A stretch of DNA of 64,000 bases, taken from NCBI GenBank assembly GCA_016208105.1, contig JACQYS010000008.1, positions 211,090-275,089 on the forward strand, written 5' to 3'. The notes below the pieces were generated by a model. The model worked only from the letters and a program-made list of their open reading frames with translations, searched no databases and was not told the origin of the DNA. This stretch comes from Desulfovibrio sp. Its GTDB lineage: Bacteria > Desulfobacterota > Desulfovibrionia > Desulfovibrionales > Desulfovibrionaceae. The position numbers were made by a program, and so were the translations under genes. Below are positions 1 through 9,578 of the stretch, piece by piece (position 1 is the stretch's first letter; each line of letters starts with the position of its first letter).

Positions 1-3000
1 CGGGACCGGTGACGTTCATAAAGGACTTCGGCGACACGGCCACACTGATGCTCACCGTGGCCTCTCCCAAGGCCGGTCAAGCCGAGACCGCCCTGCGGGC
101 TGTCCAGGCCAGGCGCATTATCGAAAGGCTGCGCCAGGGCATGGGTGAACCGAGGATGTCTATGGTTCTGGTGGTTCCCCCCGGAGTTCCCCAGGCCCAG
201 GTGGAGCGCAAGCTGGCATTGTTCGAGCGGCATCTTGCCACCAATACCATGGTGTCCGACGTCCGCACTGGATCGGAACCCGGAGTCGTGGTCGTGGACG
301 TGGCCACGAAAACAAGTCCGGTGGAATTTCGCGATCTCATCATGCGCTTCGCCCACGAAGGGATCAGACATTCCGAGCTCAACCCTGACCTGTGGTCCCC
401 GATCATAGTCGCTGATCCAGCCCAGACAGAAGAACTCATTTCATCCCAGGCAGGGGACAAATTCACTTACAGGGATCTGGAAAGCTTCACGGACACAATA
501 ACCCGTACGCTGCTCGGCGTGCCCGAGGTGGCCAAGGTCACCCGCTGGGGAGTGCGGCAGGAAAGCCTTTTCCTTGAATATTCCCAGGAACGCCTGGCTT
601 CCTACGGTGTCCAGCCCTGGCGTATACGGGACGCTTTAGCCGGACGAAACATTACTCCGAACGGGGGTGTGGCTGATTTTGGCGGACGCAACGTGGCCCT
701 TGAGCCCACTGGCGAATTTTCCTCGGAAAAGGAGCTGGGGGGGACGCTTGTGGCCAACGGCCTCTATCTGCGCGACCTGGTGGAATTGGAACGCAGCTAC
801 GAGTCCCCGGCAGACACTATAAACCGCTACTCCTTCCGGGACGACACAGGCCGCTGGGCCAACGGGAAAGCCATCACCCTGGCCGTCACCATGCGAGCCG
901 GGGAACAGATCGGCAGGTTCTCATCCTCAGTGGACAAAGCCCTGGACGGCCTCAAACAGCGCCTCCCCGAAGACCTGATCATGGCCCGCACTTCGGACCA
1001 GCCCAGGCAGGTGACCGAAAGCGTGTCGCTCTTCATGAACAGCCTCTACGAGGCCGTCATCCTGGTGGTCCTGGTGGCGGCCATCGGTTTCCGGGAATGG
1101 CGTTCGGCCCTGCTCATGGCTCTGTCGATCCCAATCACCTTATGCATGACCTTCGGCATGATGCACATGCTTGGCATCGACCTGCAGCAGATTTCCATCG
1201 CCTCGCTCATCATAGCCCTGGGACTTCTGGTGGACGACCCCGTGGTGGCCGGCGACGCAATCAAGCGCGAACTGGCATCTGGAATTCCTCGCCTGGAAGC
1301 GGCCTGGACTGGCCCCACCAAGCTTGCCAAAGCCATCCTTTATGCCACCATAACCAACATCGTGGCCTATCTGCCCTTTCTTCTCCTCTCAGGCGACAAG
1401 GGGCGTTTTCTGTACAGTCTCCCGGTGGTGGTCACCTGCTCGCTCGTGGCTTCGCGCATCGTGTCCATGAGCTTCATCCCCTTTCTCGGCTATTATCTGC
1501 TGCGTTCGTCGAAAGATTCACCCCGGCCTGACCAGGGGTTCGCCAAGCTCTACTACCGGCTGGGCGGCTGGCTCATCGACAACCGGTGGAAGGTGCTGGC
1601 CGTTTCCCTGGTTCTCGTGGGAGCCGGTTTTTTTGCCAAGAGCCTGTTGAAGCCCATGTTTTTCCCCATCGACCGCTCTTACCTCTCCTACGTCGATGTG
1701 ACCCTGCCCGAGGATTCACCCATCGACCTCACCGCGCGGACAACCGTGGAAGTTGAACAGGCCATTGCCCGTGCGGCTGATGATTTCGGTGTAGCGAACA
1801 AGGACTATCCCGACCCGCTAATGTCCATGACCACCTTCATCGGAGGAGGCGGACCACGCTTCTGGTTCTCTGTGACGCCTGAACTCAAAAAGCCCAATTA
1901 CGCCCAGATACTTCTTCAAGTGCAAGACAAGCGCGTCACTGAGCTCTTCTGCGATCCCTTGCAGGCCAGGCTGCAGGCGGTGATCCCGGGAGCCCGGGTG
2001 GATGTGCGCCGACTCGAGACCGGCCCGCCTGTGGGCATCCCGGTGCAGATCCGTATCTCAGGCGAGGACGAGGAAGCGCTTCGCATGCTGGCGGAACGCA
2101 TGAAGACGATATTGCTGGGTCTTCCCATGGCCGACAGGGTCAGCGACAACTGGGGATCCTCCAGGTTCACGGCCCGCATAAGCATTGATCCGGACCGGGC
2201 CAACCTGGCCGGAGCCACCAACCAGGATGTTGCCCGCTCCACGGCCATGGCCATGAACGGGCTCACGGTGACTAGCCTGCGCCAGGGCAGACTCTCCTTT
2301 CCCGTTGTTCTGAGACTCCGCGGAGAAGAGCGGGGCAAACTCTCCGACCTGGCAAACCTCTACGTCTACCCGCAATCCTACGAACACAAAGTCCCCCTTA
2401 CCCAAGTGGCAGACATCACCTGGGGGATGTACACGGAACGCATTGCCAGGCGCAACCACTTCCGCACCATCACCGTGTCCTGTTTTCCTTTGCCCGGTGT
2501 TTTGGCCTCAGAGGTGATTACGGTCGCCATGCCCGCCATCAAGGATCTGGAGTCGGATATGCCGCCTGGGTGTTCGCTTGAAATCGGAGGAGAGCACGAG
2601 GAGCAGGTGAAGGGGTTTGCTGAAATGGGCATGGTCATGGCGGTTTCCGTGGCAATGATCTATCTGGCCCTGCTTTTTCAGTTCAAGAACGCGGTGAAGC
2701 CGTTGCTGGTGTTCGGGGCCATACCCTATGGGGTGGCCGGGGCCTTCGCCGCCCTGGCGATCATGGGCCAGCCCTTCGGTTTCATGGCCTTTCTTGGCAT
2801 AGCAAGTCTTATCGGAGTGATCGTGAGCCATGTGATCGTGCTCTTCGATTTTATCGAGGAAAGGCTCCATGCCGGCGAGCCCCTGCGCCAGGCCATCCTG
2901 GATGCCGGCATCCTGCGGCTTCGTCCGGTGCTCATCACCGTGGGAGCCACAGTGACGGCGCTTTTTCCCTTGGCCAAAAACGGCGGTCCGCTCTGGGAGC

Positions 3001-3110
3001 CCATGTGCTACGCCCAGATCGGCGGGCTGGCTGTTGCCACCTTCGTCACATTGCTCATGGTGCCGGTGCTCTACGCCATCGCGGCCTTTGACCTGAAAGC
3101 CTTTAAATAG
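1..3110 (+). CDS. RND-family efflux transporter permease, 5'-truncated by window edge
   Basis: This is an inner-membrane proton-driven efflux pump subunit of the AcrB/CzcA superfamily. The reading frame is open to the left edge, and the first residues (GPVTFIKDFGDTATLML) resemble the periplasmic porter region rather than an RND N-terminus. The true start with TM1 therefore lies outside the window, and the GTG at position 9 is probably internal. About 1033 residues are visible. They include a hydrophobic block from about residue 345 with the RND motif GLLVDDPVVAGDAI, a second periplasmic domain, and a C-terminal membrane block ending near VPVLYAIAAFD. The acidic residues of the TM4 motif are present. 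The substrate cannot be read from the sequence. Heavy-metal or drug efflux are both possible, and the arsenic operon that follows does not share its transcript in any visible way. Confidence 0.9.
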   Translation, partial: GPVTFIKDFGDTATLMLTVASPKAGQAETALRAVQARRIIERLRQGMGEPRMSMVLVVPPGVPQAQVERKLALFERHLATNTMVSDVRTGSEPGVVVVDVATKTSPVEFRDLIMRFAHEGIRHSELNPDLWSPIIVADPAQTEELISSQAGDKFTYRDLESFTDTITRTLLGVPEVAKVTRWGVRQESLFLEYSQERLASYGVQPWRIRDALAGRNITPNGGVADFGGRNVALEPTGEFSSEKELGGTLVANGLYLRDLVELERSYESPADTINRYSFRDDTGRWANGKAITLAVTMRAGEQIGRFSSSVDKALDGLKQRLPEDLIMARTSDQPRQVTESVSLFMNSLYEAVILVVLVAAIGFREWRSALLMALSIPITLCMTFGMMHMLGIDLQQISIASLIIALGLLVDDPVVAGDAIKRELASGIPRLEAAWTGPTKLAKAILYATITNIVAYLPFLLLSGDKGRFLYSLPVVVTCSLVASRIVSMSFIPFLGYYLLRSSKDSPRPDQGFAKLYYRLGGWLIDNRWKVLAVSLVLVGAGFFAKSLLKPMFFPIDRSYLSYVDVTLPEDSPIDLTARTTVEVEQAIARAADDFGVANKDYPDPLMSMTTFIGGGGPRFWFSVTPELKKPNYAQILLQVQDKRVTELFCDPLQARLQAVIPGARVDVRRLETGPPVGIPVQIRISGEDEEALRMLAERMKTILLGLPMADRVSDNWGSSRFTARISIDPDRANLAGATNQDVARSTAMAMNGLTVTSLRQGRLSFPVVLRLRGEERGKLSDLANLYVYPQSYEHKVPLTQVADITWGMYTERIARRNHFRTITVSCFPLPGVLASEVITVAMPAIKDLESDMPPGCSLEIGGEHEEQVKGFAEMGMVMAVSVAMIYLALLFQFKNAVKPLLVFGAIPYGVAGAFAALAIMGQPFGFMAFLGIASLIGVIVSHVIVLFDFIEERLHAGEPLRQAILDAGILRLRPVLITVGATVTALFPLAKNGGPLWEPMCYAQIGGLAVATFVTLLMVPVLYAIAAFDLKAFK

Positions 3111-3342
3111 TCTCCGTCGTTCATCTGCTTTGATCCCCACCCCAGCCATCACGCCTATCTGTGTTACGCCGGGTGGCGCAACTCCGCATTGGTGGGTTAC
3201 TGCGCGAGACTAGGGTTTTCTGCTCGTCCGCCCCTCAAGTGTTTTCTCCCGGTATCGCCGGGGATTGAACCCGCCATACACGACTGGCTTCACAGACGAC
3301 TTTCACATTCGGCTTTACAGAACCCTAAAAGCGTCATATCGT

Positions 3343-3356
3343 CATATCGCGATATG
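3343..3356. promoter_or_regulatory. Perfect palindrome, probable ArsR operator
   Basis: CATATCGCGATATG is a perfect 14-bp palindrome. It ends 8 bases before the arsR start codon and is preceded by another CATATC half site. This position and design fit an ArsR/SmtB autoregulatory operator overlapping the promoter or ribosome-binding region. The rest of the 3111-3342 gap shows no convincing gene. Confidence 0.65.
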
Positions 3357-3364
3357 GGGGTATT

Positions 3365-3763
3365 ATGAAATCATTCACCAAGGCGGCCAAGGCCCTGGGC
3401 GATCCGGCCCGGGTTAAAATTCTCAAGATGCTCGAGGTAAAGCCCTTATGCGTATGCGTGGTTCATTTGGTCTTAGGCCTTGCCCAATCCACTGTCTCCA
3501 AGCACCTGAAAGTACTGGAGGAGGCCGGCTTGGTGGTCTGGACACGCAAGGGAGCCTGGGTCCATTATTCGCTGGCGCCAAAAGACGGCAGCCACGCCGG
3601 ACGCATGCTGGCGCTGCTGTCCCAATGTCTTGAAAACGATCCCGAAATCATGTCGGTCCGCGAGGCGGTGTCCAAGGTGAGCGACGGCCCGTTTCTTAAA
3701 GCTGTGGCCGACCAGGGCCCATCTCAGGCCGCGTGCGGATCAGGCGAGAAGAACCGGTGGTGA
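3365..3763 (+). CDS. arsR: ArsR/SmtB-family metalloregulator
   Basis: A 132-residue winged-helix repressor. It begins with the family pattern KALGDPARVKILKML and carries a CVC pair (residues about 30-32) in the position where ArsR proteins bind As(III)/Sb(III). The recognition helix follows (QSTVSKHLKVLEEAGLV). The tail contains two more cysteines. It is the first gene of an operon with a permease, thiol-redox proteins and Acr3, so the expected ligand is arsenite and derepression would switch on the operon. The palindrome directly upstream is the likely operator. The start follows a G-run ribosome-binding site. Confidence 0.9.
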   Translation: MKSFTKAAKALGDPARVKILKMLEVKPLCVCVVHLVLGLAQSTVSKHLKVLEEAGLVVWTRKGAWVHYSLAPKDGSHAGRMLALLSQCLENDPEIMSVREAVSKVSDGPFLKAVADQGPSQAACGSGEKNRW

Positions 3764-3766
3764 TCC

Positions 3767-4954
3767 ATGAAACCATTAGATGACACGCTCCAAAAAAGGC
3801 CGCCCGCTCCTTCTCTGGGGGATCTGCGGCACTCACCGTCCGGTGATACTTCTACGGCCGACGCTTCGAAGCTCGCTGACAAGCCTGACGCTGGACCAGC
3901 TGCAAACCGGGCCGACAAGAGAGATGCCCACCCCTCGACCACGCGACTCATCCTCACAATAATCGCCGCACTTGTGGCCTGGTCCGGAATCTATGCCCTT
4001 CTGCCGTCCTTGGCTCGTTCGCTTGCCTTCGGACTGCTTGGGCTCGAGCCCACATCCCGGCTCGGCCAGGCCGTGGAATTCTTCCTCTACGACACTCCCA
4101 AGGTGCTCCTGCTCTTGGCGCTGGTGGTGTTTGCCATAGGAATCGTGCGTTCCTTCTTCACCCCGGAACGAACCCGGCGCTTCCTGGCCGGTAAGCGAGA
4201 ATTTTCCGGGAATGTGCTGGCGGCCCTGCTGGGCATTGTCACCCCTTTCTGCTCCTGCTCTGCGGTGCCGCTGTTCATCGGCTTCGTAACCGCCGGAGTG
4301 CCGCTTGGCGTCACCTTCTCCTTTTTGGTGTCGGCTCCCATGATCAATGAGATCGCCCTGGTTCTCCTCTACGGCCTGCTCGGCTGGAAGATCGCCGCCT
4401 TGTACCTGGTGACGGGTCTTGCCGTGGCCATTGTCTCCGGGTGGGTTATCGGGCGTTTTGGCATGGAGGCCCACATCGAAGACTGGGTGCGACTTGTGCG
4501 TGCCGAGAACGGCCAGTCCATGGAGCAGGCTCCCATGGGTGTGCACGAGCGGGTTCGCTACGGCCTGGACTGCGTTCGCGACATCCTGGGCAAGGTCTGG
4601 CTCTATGTGATCCTGGGCATCGCCGTTGGCGCGGGCATCCACGGATACGTCCCCGAAGGTTTTCTGGCCGGCATCATGGGCCGAGATGCCTGGTGGTCCG
4701 TTCCAGCGGCCGTTCTTATCGGCATCCCCATGTATTCCAATGCAGCCGGAATCGTCCCCGTGGTGCAGGCTCTCTTGGAAAAGGGAGCCGCCCTGGGAAC
4801 GGTGCTGGCATTCATGATGGCCGTCATCGCCCTGTCCCTGCCGGAAATGGTCATCCTGCGAAAGGTATTGAAACCGCGCCTCATCGGTACCTTCATTGCC
4901 GTGGTTGGCTTGGGTATCCTGCTGGTCGGCTATTTGTTCAACTTCATCGTTTAA
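3767..4954 (+). CDS. DUF318/ArsP-type permease
   Basis: A 395-residue integral membrane protein of the permease (DUF318/YraQ/ArsP) family. After a roughly 60-residue hydrophilic N-terminus come about eight hydrophobic segments. The signature TPFCSCSAVPLF, with the conserved CxC, lies near residue 160, and a second family repeat (GIPMYSNAAGIVP) near residue 320. ArsP homologues export trivalent organoarsenicals, and others of unknown function occur in metal operons. The start codon lies 3 bp after arsR, which points to translational coupling. The arsenic role is inferred from context and family. Confidence 0.85.
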   Translation: MKPLDDTLQKRPPAPSLGDLRHSPSGDTSTADASKLADKPDAGPAANRADKRDAHPSTTRLILTIIAALVAWSGIYALLPSLARSLAFGLLGLEPTSRLGQAVEFFLYDTPKVLLLLALVVFAIGIVRSFFTPERTRRFLAGKREFSGNVLAALLGIVTPFCSCSAVPLFIGFVTAGVPLGVTFSFLVSAPMINEIALVLLYGLLGWKIAALYLVTGLAVAIVSGWVIGRFGMEAHIEDWVRLVRAENGQSMEQAPMGVHERVRYGLDCVRDILGKVWLYVILGIAVGAGIHGYVPEGFLAGIMGRDAWWSVPAAVLIGIPMYSNAAGIVPVVQALLEKGAALGTVLAFMMAVIALSLPEMVILRKVLKPRLIGTFIAVVGLGILLVGYLFNFIV

Positions 4955-4969
4955 ACTCCAGGTGAAATC

Positions 4970-5209
4970 ATGATCATTAGCGTACTGGGCCCCGGTTGCC
5001 CGAAGTGCTCCGAAGCGGAAAAGATCGTCCGGGCTGCGGTTGCCGAATCCGGTGTGGACGCTCAGGTTGAAAAAGTGACCGACTTCCAGAAAATTGCGGC
5101 CATGGGAGTTTTCTCCACCCCGGCGGTCGCTCTTGACGGAAAGGTGATGTGCACGGGACGAGCGCCCGCCAAGTCCGAAGTTCTGGCCTGGCTTGCATCA
5201 CAATCATAA
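4970..5209 (+). CDS. Small thioredoxin-fold redox protein
   Basis: A 79-residue protein of the small redox-active disulfide (thioredoxin_3) family. It opens with MIISVLGPGCPKCSEAEK, giving a CPKC active site at residues 10-13, and has the cis-proline-like VFSTPAVALDGKV. It probably acts in the cytosol as a thiol carrier. These small proteins commonly sit next to DUF318 permeases. Here it follows the permease by 15 bp, which suggests that it delivers electrons to that protein or to a metal-thiol intermediate. Confidence 0.85.
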   Translation: MIISVLGPGCPKCSEAEKIVRAAVAESGVDAQVEKVTDFQKIAAMGVFSTPAVALDGKVMCTGRAPAKSEVLAWLASQS

Positions 5210-5228
5210 AAAGAAAGAGGAAAGCGAT

Positions 5229-5654
5229 ATGAACGCAACATGCTGTTCACAAAATGGCGAAGTGATGCTTCTGGCTTGTTCCGGAGGGTCCAATGTGGGC
5301 CAGTTGACCAATCAGGCGGCTGTGGAACTCACCCGCGAGGGGTTCGGCAAAATGTACTGCCTGGCCGGAGTCGGCGCGAAGCTCAAAGGTTTCGTCAAGG
5401 CCACGGGGGAGGCCCCGGAAATTCTCGTGCTGGATGGATGCCCCGTGGGCTGCGCCAAGGCGATCATGGAGAACGCCGGCCTGCCCATGGGCGCCTATAT
5501 GGTGGTTACGGAATTGGGCATAGACAAAGTCAAGGACCGGGCCCTGGCCCTCTCGACAGAGGACTTGGAAACCGTGAAACAGGCCGCCCGGAGCATGAAA
5601 GACGCCTCCGCTGTAAAACGCACCTGTGGTTGTGCCTGTGGAGGTGCTGAGTGA
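5229..5654 (+). CDS. DGC-domain putative zinc/metal-binding protein
   Basis: A 141-residue cysteine-rich protein. The start at 5229 is chosen because an AGAGGAAAG ribosome-binding site precedes it. It has a CC pair at residues 5-6, a CSGGSN motif, the family signature LDGCPVGCAK and a CGCACGG tail. These match the DGC (putative zinc-binding) family seen in arsenic and metal operons. The biochemical role is not established. The cysteine arrangement suggests binding of a soft metal or metalloid. Confidence 0.75.
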   Translation: MNATCCSQNGEVMLLACSGGSNVGQLTNQAAVELTREGFGKMYCLAGVGAKLKGFVKATGEAPEILVLDGCPVGCAKAIMENAGLPMGAYMVVTELGIDKVKDRALALSTEDLETVKQAARSMKDASAVKRTCGCACGGAE

Positions 5655-6025
5655 AGTTTACAGCCTTTGCCTGCTCGGCCGCGCTTTTAGTCGCATGCTC
5701 CCTTTTCTCCCAGGCATTGGCCGCCCCGCTTCCGGAGGTTCCGGCCAAGAATACGGTGACCATGCTGGACCTGGGCGCCAAGTCCTGCATCCCCTGCAAG
5801 ATGATGATCCCTATCCTGGATGCCGTTGAGAAAGAATACTCAGGCAAGGCGGCTGTCATATTCATCGATGTGTGGGAAAATCCGGACCAGAGCAAGAAGT
5901 ACGGATTGCGGGCGATTCCCACCCAGATCTTTTATGACCGGCAAGGCAAGGAGGTCTTCAGACACGAGGGATTCTTCGACAAGAAGTCCATATCGGAAGT
6001 TTTGGACAAGCTGTTGGCCCAGTAG
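5651..6025 (+). CDS. Exported thioredoxin-family protein
   Basis: A 124-residue protein with an N-terminal signal peptide (hydrophobic AFACSAALLVACSLF, then AxA-like ALAAP) and a thioredoxin core with active site SCIPCKMM. It starts at a GTG that overlaps the preceding stop codon by four bases (GTGA), so translation is coupled. It would act in the periplasm, or be lipid-anchored if the cysteine in VACS is a lipobox. The CcdA-like protein encoded next is the expected source of reducing electrons. Confidence 0.85.
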   Translation: MKFTAFACSAALLVACSLFSQALAAPLPEVPAKNTVTMLDLGAKSCIPCKMMIPILDAVEKEYSGKAAVIFIDVWENPDQSKKYGLRAIPTQIFYDRQGKEVFRHEGFFDKKSISEVLDKLLAQ

Positions 6026-6037
6026 AGGCGCACTATA

Positions 6038-6745
6038 ATGCTTGACCAACTCTTTTTGACCATCAACGCCTGGATGGTGGATAGTTTTGCCATCGCTGCC
6101 GTGGGCTGCTTTCTCTGGGGCGTGGTGAGCGTGCTTTTCAGCCCTTGCCACCTGGCCTCAATTCCTCTCATCGTAGGATATGTAGCCGGGCAGGGGCGAC
6201 TCATACAAGGGCGGGAGGCCGCCAAGTACTCGCTTGCCTTCACAGGGGGCCTTTTTCTGAGCATTGCCGCGGTTGGCGTGAGCTGCTCGCTGATGGGTCG
6301 CATGCTCGGCGACATTGGCCCCTACTGGACCATCCTCGTCGGGGCTGTTTTGATCTGGGTTGCCCTGGATATGCTGGGCGTGGCCAAATGCACCATCTCC
6401 GGCGGGCTCATGGGCCGCATGAAGGTTAAAGGCCACTGGGGAGCGTTTCTGCTTGGCCTTGCCTATGGGGTTTTATCGGGCTCATGCACCTTCGGCTTCA
6501 TTGCGCCCATTCTGGCAATCATCACCATCCAGCAGAAAATCATGACAGGTGTGGCGCTCGTTGCCTTGTTCGCCTTGGGCCACTGCCTGCCCATTGTAGT
6601 GGCTGGCAGCTCCACGACCCTTGTTCAACGTTGGATGGAAGCCGGCCCCATCCGCCAGGGAGGGGTATGGTTTCGTCGCACTGCTGGGCTGATGATCGGG
6701 CTTATGGGCGTGTATTTCGCAGCCAGGCCTTTCGTTGGCGTGTAA
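6038..6745 (+). CDS. CcdA/DsbD-like transmembrane thiol electron carrier
   Basis: A 235-residue membrane protein with about six hydrophobic helices. It carries the paired cysteine motifs typical of CcdA/DsbD transmembrane domains, LFSPCHLASIP near residue 45 and SGSCTFGFIAP near residue 150. Such proteins pass electrons from cytosolic thioredoxin to periplasmic thioredoxin-like partners. It lies 12 bp after an exported thioredoxin, so the two probably form a trans-membrane reducing relay within the arsenic operon. Confidence 0.85.
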   Translation: MLDQLFLTINAWMVDSFAIAAVGCFLWGVVSVLFSPCHLASIPLIVGYVAGQGRLIQGREAAKYSLAFTGGLFLSIAAVGVSCSLMGRMLGDIGPYWTILVGAVLIWVALDMLGVAKCTISGGLMGRMKVKGHWGAFLLGLAYGVLSGSCTFGFIAPILAIITIQQKIMTGVALVALFALGHCLPIVVAGSSTTLVQRWMEAGPIRQGGVWFRRTAGLMIGLMGVYFAARPFVGV

Positions 6746-6786
6746 AGCGGTACGCCATCCACATTTTCAACACCAAGGAGACGACC

Positions 6787-7248
6787 ATGAGACCCATACA
6801 CCACGTGATTCTGCTCTTGGCCTTCCTCTGCCTAACCACCCCAGCCATGGCAGCTGAACCTCAGAGCCTGGACCGCTACGTCCGGTCCTTCGACTATGCC
6901 GCACGCAAGGAAATGAAATGTTCCGGCAAGGAACTCTTGGCCATGCTGGCCAAGAATGAGGCCGTGCTCGTAGACATCCGTTTTCCTGAAGAAAAGCAGG
7001 CTTGGGACATGAACTTCGGCCTGCACATTCCGCTTAACGAACTCCCGAACCGCCTGAACGAGCTGCCCAAGGACAAGATCATCGTCACGGCCTGCCCGCA
7101 TATGGACCGCTCGAACATCGCCATGGTCTACCTGCGCACCCAGGGCTACACTTCACGCTATCTCGTCGATGGCCTGGTTGGGCTCACCGAACTTCTGCGC
7201 GGAGACGCGGCCCGTGATTTCATGGACGCCCTAAACAAGAAGAAGTAA
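6787..7248 (+). CDS. Exported rhodanese-like protein
   Basis: A 153-residue protein starting at the ATG after CAAGGAGACGACC. It has a cleavable signal peptide ([17 protein letters not shown]) and a single rhodanese domain. The domain has [23 protein letters not shown], and the active-site loop is ACPHMDRSN with the expected cysteine. It would bind sulfur or soft oxyanions in the periplasm. It is the sixth gene after arsR and sits just before acr3. Confidence 0.85.
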   Translation: MRPIHHVILLLAFLCLTTPAMAAEPQSLDRYVRSFDYAARKEMKCSGKELLAMLAKNEAVLVDIRFPEEKQAWDMNFGLHIPLNELPNRLNELPKDKIIVTACPHMDRSNIAMVYLRTQGYTSRYLVDGLVGLTELLRGDAARDFMDALNKKK

Positions 7249-7288
7249 TTTCCACCTGGCGAATCCTGCAAACCTTCATGGAGACACC

Positions 7289-8377
7289 ATGTCTGACGTA
7301 ACAAAACGCCTCTCCTTTCTCGACCGCTGGCTGACCCTGTGGATCTTCTCGGCCATGTTCGCCGGGGTGGCCATCGGCTATCTTTACCCCGGCGTCCGAG
7401 GCATTCTGGACCGCTTTCAGGCAGGAACCACAAACGTTCCCATAGCCATTGGGCTTATTCTCATGATGTACCCACCCCTGGCCAAGGTGCGCTATGAAAA
7501 GCTCGGGCAGGTTTTCAGGGACTGGCGTGTTCTGATGCTCTCCCTGGTGCAGAACTGGCTGATCGGGCCGGTCTTCATGTTCATTCTGGCCGTGGCTTTT
7601 CTCTCGGGGCAGCACGAATACATGGTCGGGCTCATTCTGATCGGCCTGGCCCGGTGCATAGCCATGGTCATCGTCTGGAACGACCTGGCCCAGGCCGACC
7701 GCGAATACTGCGCCGGGCTGGTGGCCTTCAACTCCATCTTCCAGGTGCTGTTCTTTTCGGCTTATGCGTGGTTCTTCATCGGAGTGCTGCCCGGCTGGAT
7801 TGGTCTTACGGGGATGGATGTGGCCATCTCCATGGGGCAGATCGCCGAGAGCGTCTTCATCTACCTGGGGATTCCCTTCATTGCCGGCGTGCTCTCGCGG
7901 GTGGTGGGGATAAAGGCCATGGGCATCGAGTGGTACGAAACCAAGTTTATACCTAAGATCAGCCCGATCACGCTCATCTCCCTTTTGTTCACCATCCTGG
8001 TGATGTTCTCCCTCAAAGGCGAAGCCGTGGTGCGCCTGCCCCTGGATGTGCTTACTATCGCAGTGCCGCTCTGCGTATACTTCCTGGCCATGTTCGCAGT
8101 CTCGTTCTGGCTCTCCAAAAAGGCCGGAGCCACTTATGAACAGTCAGCCACCCTGTCCTTCACGGCCGCATCCAATAATTTCGAGCTGGCCATCGCCGTG
8201 GCCGTGGCTGTCTGGGGGATCGATTCCGGCCAGGCCTTTGCCGCGGTCATCGGTCCCCTGGTGGAAGTGCCTGTGCTCATCGGGCTGGTCAATGTGGCTC
8301 TGTGGGTCCGCAGGCGATACTTCCCCCATGCCGTCACCACGCCCATGGGGGTGTGCCACGTCTCCTGCAAGCCGTAG
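7289..8377 (+). CDS. acr3: Acr3-family arsenite efflux permease
   Basis: A 362-residue protein with about ten hydrophobic segments. It carries two Acr3 hallmarks: [18 protein letters not shown], whose cysteine is essential for arsenite transport in studied Acr3 proteins, and [18 protein letters not shown]. It extrudes As(OH)3 or antimonite using the proton motive force. It closes the operon and gives the strongest evidence that the whole cluster deals with arsenic. The C-terminus contains CHVSCKP. The next gene is on the opposite strand 11 bp away. Confidence 0.92.
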   Translation: MSDVTKRLSFLDRWLTLWIFSAMFAGVAIGYLYPGVRGILDRFQAGTTNVPIAIGLILMMYPPLAKVRYEKLGQVFRDWRVLMLSLVQNWLIGPVFMFILAVAFLSGQHEYMVGLILIGLARCIAMVIVWNDLAQADREYCAGLVAFNSIFQVLFFSAYAWFFIGVLPGWIGLTGMDVAISMGQIAESVFIYLGIPFIAGVLSRVVGIKAMGIEWYETKFIPKISPITLISLLFTILVMFSLKGEAVVRLPLDVLTIAVPLCVYFLAMFAVSFWLSKKAGATYEQSATLSFTAASNNFELAIAVAVAVWGIDSGQAFAAVIGPLVEVPVLIGLVNVALWVRRRYFPHAVTTPMGVCHVSCKP

Positions 8378-8388
8378 GACCTGCTGGC

Positions 8389-8859
8389 TCACTCCACTGC
8401 CAGGGCTATCCCGTGGCTGGAAAAGGAAATGCCCTGCTGGCCGGTGGTGCCGATCATGACCGCTTCCACGAAAAGCGGATTGGCCGGAGGATCAGCCGAC
8501 CAGAGCACAATGAAGTTGGCCCCGGAACCACCTGCGGTGTCGGTCTGACCCACGATGAATTCCCGGGTCATGAGGGGGGCCATTTGCACGGGCGTATCCA
8601 GATAGCGCCTGACGAGCTTGCCGGCAGTGTCATAAAAATCCACTGCGGTCAGCGTCACGCTGCGCTTGGGGTCGATGTTTCGCACCGAGAGCGTGATGGT
8701 AAGGTCTATGGGGCGGGTTCTGATGCCATGGTAGATTTGCGAATAGCACGGAACATAGACAGCCTGGCCGGAGATAAGCTCGGCCCCGGAGGCTTGTCCG
8801 GCCAGAAGGCAAAGAACCAAGGCTAACACCATTGCGGCCGGACGGATCGTACTGTTCAT
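8389..8859 (-). CDS. Exported DUF3124-like protein
   Basis: A 156-residue protein. The start at 8859 is preceded by GGAGG with good spacing. A signal peptide (LALVLCLLAGQASGAE) leads into a beta-rich domain with VPCYSQIYHG, LTITLSVRNID and LTAVDFYDTAGKLV, which fits the DUF3124 family of secreted or periplasmic proteins. The function is unknown. It is convergent with the arsenic operon and divergent from the CBS protein. Confidence 0.7.
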   Translation of the reverse strand: MNSTIRPAAMVLALVLCLLAGQASGAELISGQAVYVPCYSQIYHGIRTRPIDLTITLSVRNIDPKRSVTLTAVDFYDTAGKLVRRYLDTPVQMAPLMTREFIVGQTDTAGGSGANFIVLWSADPPANPLFVEAVMIGTTGQQGISFSSHGIALAVE

Positions 8860-9038
8860 CGTTCCTCCAGGGACTTCAGTCTTGCACCAAAGGGTACGGC
8901 ACTCTGGGGCAGGCGGGCAACTTGAAATCTCGTGAGCGTAGGGCCTCGCAAGCCAGCAGTCCTTGCCATGCCCGGAGATTTTTGGTTCCCTGTGAAAGAC
9001 ACTACACAGCACCGGCGCGTCAAGCCAGAGGTTCCCAC

Positions 9039-9578
9039 ATGCATACCACCCCGGTTACGGACATCATGACCCCTGCCGAGGATTTGCCCTCGATAACTGC
9101 CCGGACCAGCCTGATGGAAGCAGCAGAGACACTCAGGCGGAAGACTGCTGACCCTCAGGCCCGGTTGGTCGCGGTGCGCGGCCAGGACGGGGCAGTGGCG
9201 GGCATCCTTGGCATGGTTGACCTTCTGCGCGGTCTTAATCCCAAATACGCAGACGCGGGCTTCTTCTCGGACATGGCCGAACATGGAGTAGGTTCGGACA
9301 TGCTCGGAATGTTCGTGGAGCAATACACCCTGAACCCGGAATCGCTTGGCGCCCTCACCCGGGCCGCATCCACCAACACTGTGGAAAGCTTGCTTGGAGC
9401 ACCCTCCGAGGACGAAAGCATCGATGCCATGGCCACCCTGGACGTGGCAATCGACCTTATGGTGCTCAAGCGCCGGGACTATCTCCTGGTTACCAGGGGC
9501 GAAGAGACCATCGGCGTTATAGACGCTGCCAGCGTGTTCGACCTCCTGTTGAAACAAATCCCGGACGTGAACTCCTAG
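9039..9578 (+). CDS. CBS-domain protein
   Basis: A 179-residue soluble protein starting [12 protein letters not shown], with two CBS motifs (residues about 1-65 and 115-175, the second ending [20 protein letters not shown]). CBS pairs bind adenine nucleotides and act as sensors. The central insert (about residues 65-115) is not part of a CBS fold. Its stop codon overlaps the stop of the convergent cyclophilin gene by four bases. Confidence 0.75.
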   Translation: MHTTPVTDIMTPAEDLPSITARTSLMEAAETLRRKTADPQARLVAVRGQDGAVAGILGMVDLLRGLNPKYADAGFFSDMAEHGVGSDMLGMFVEQYTLNPESLGALTRAASTNTVESLLGAPSEDESIDAMATLDVAIDLMVLKRRDYLLVTRGEETIGVIDAASVFDLLLKQIPDVNS

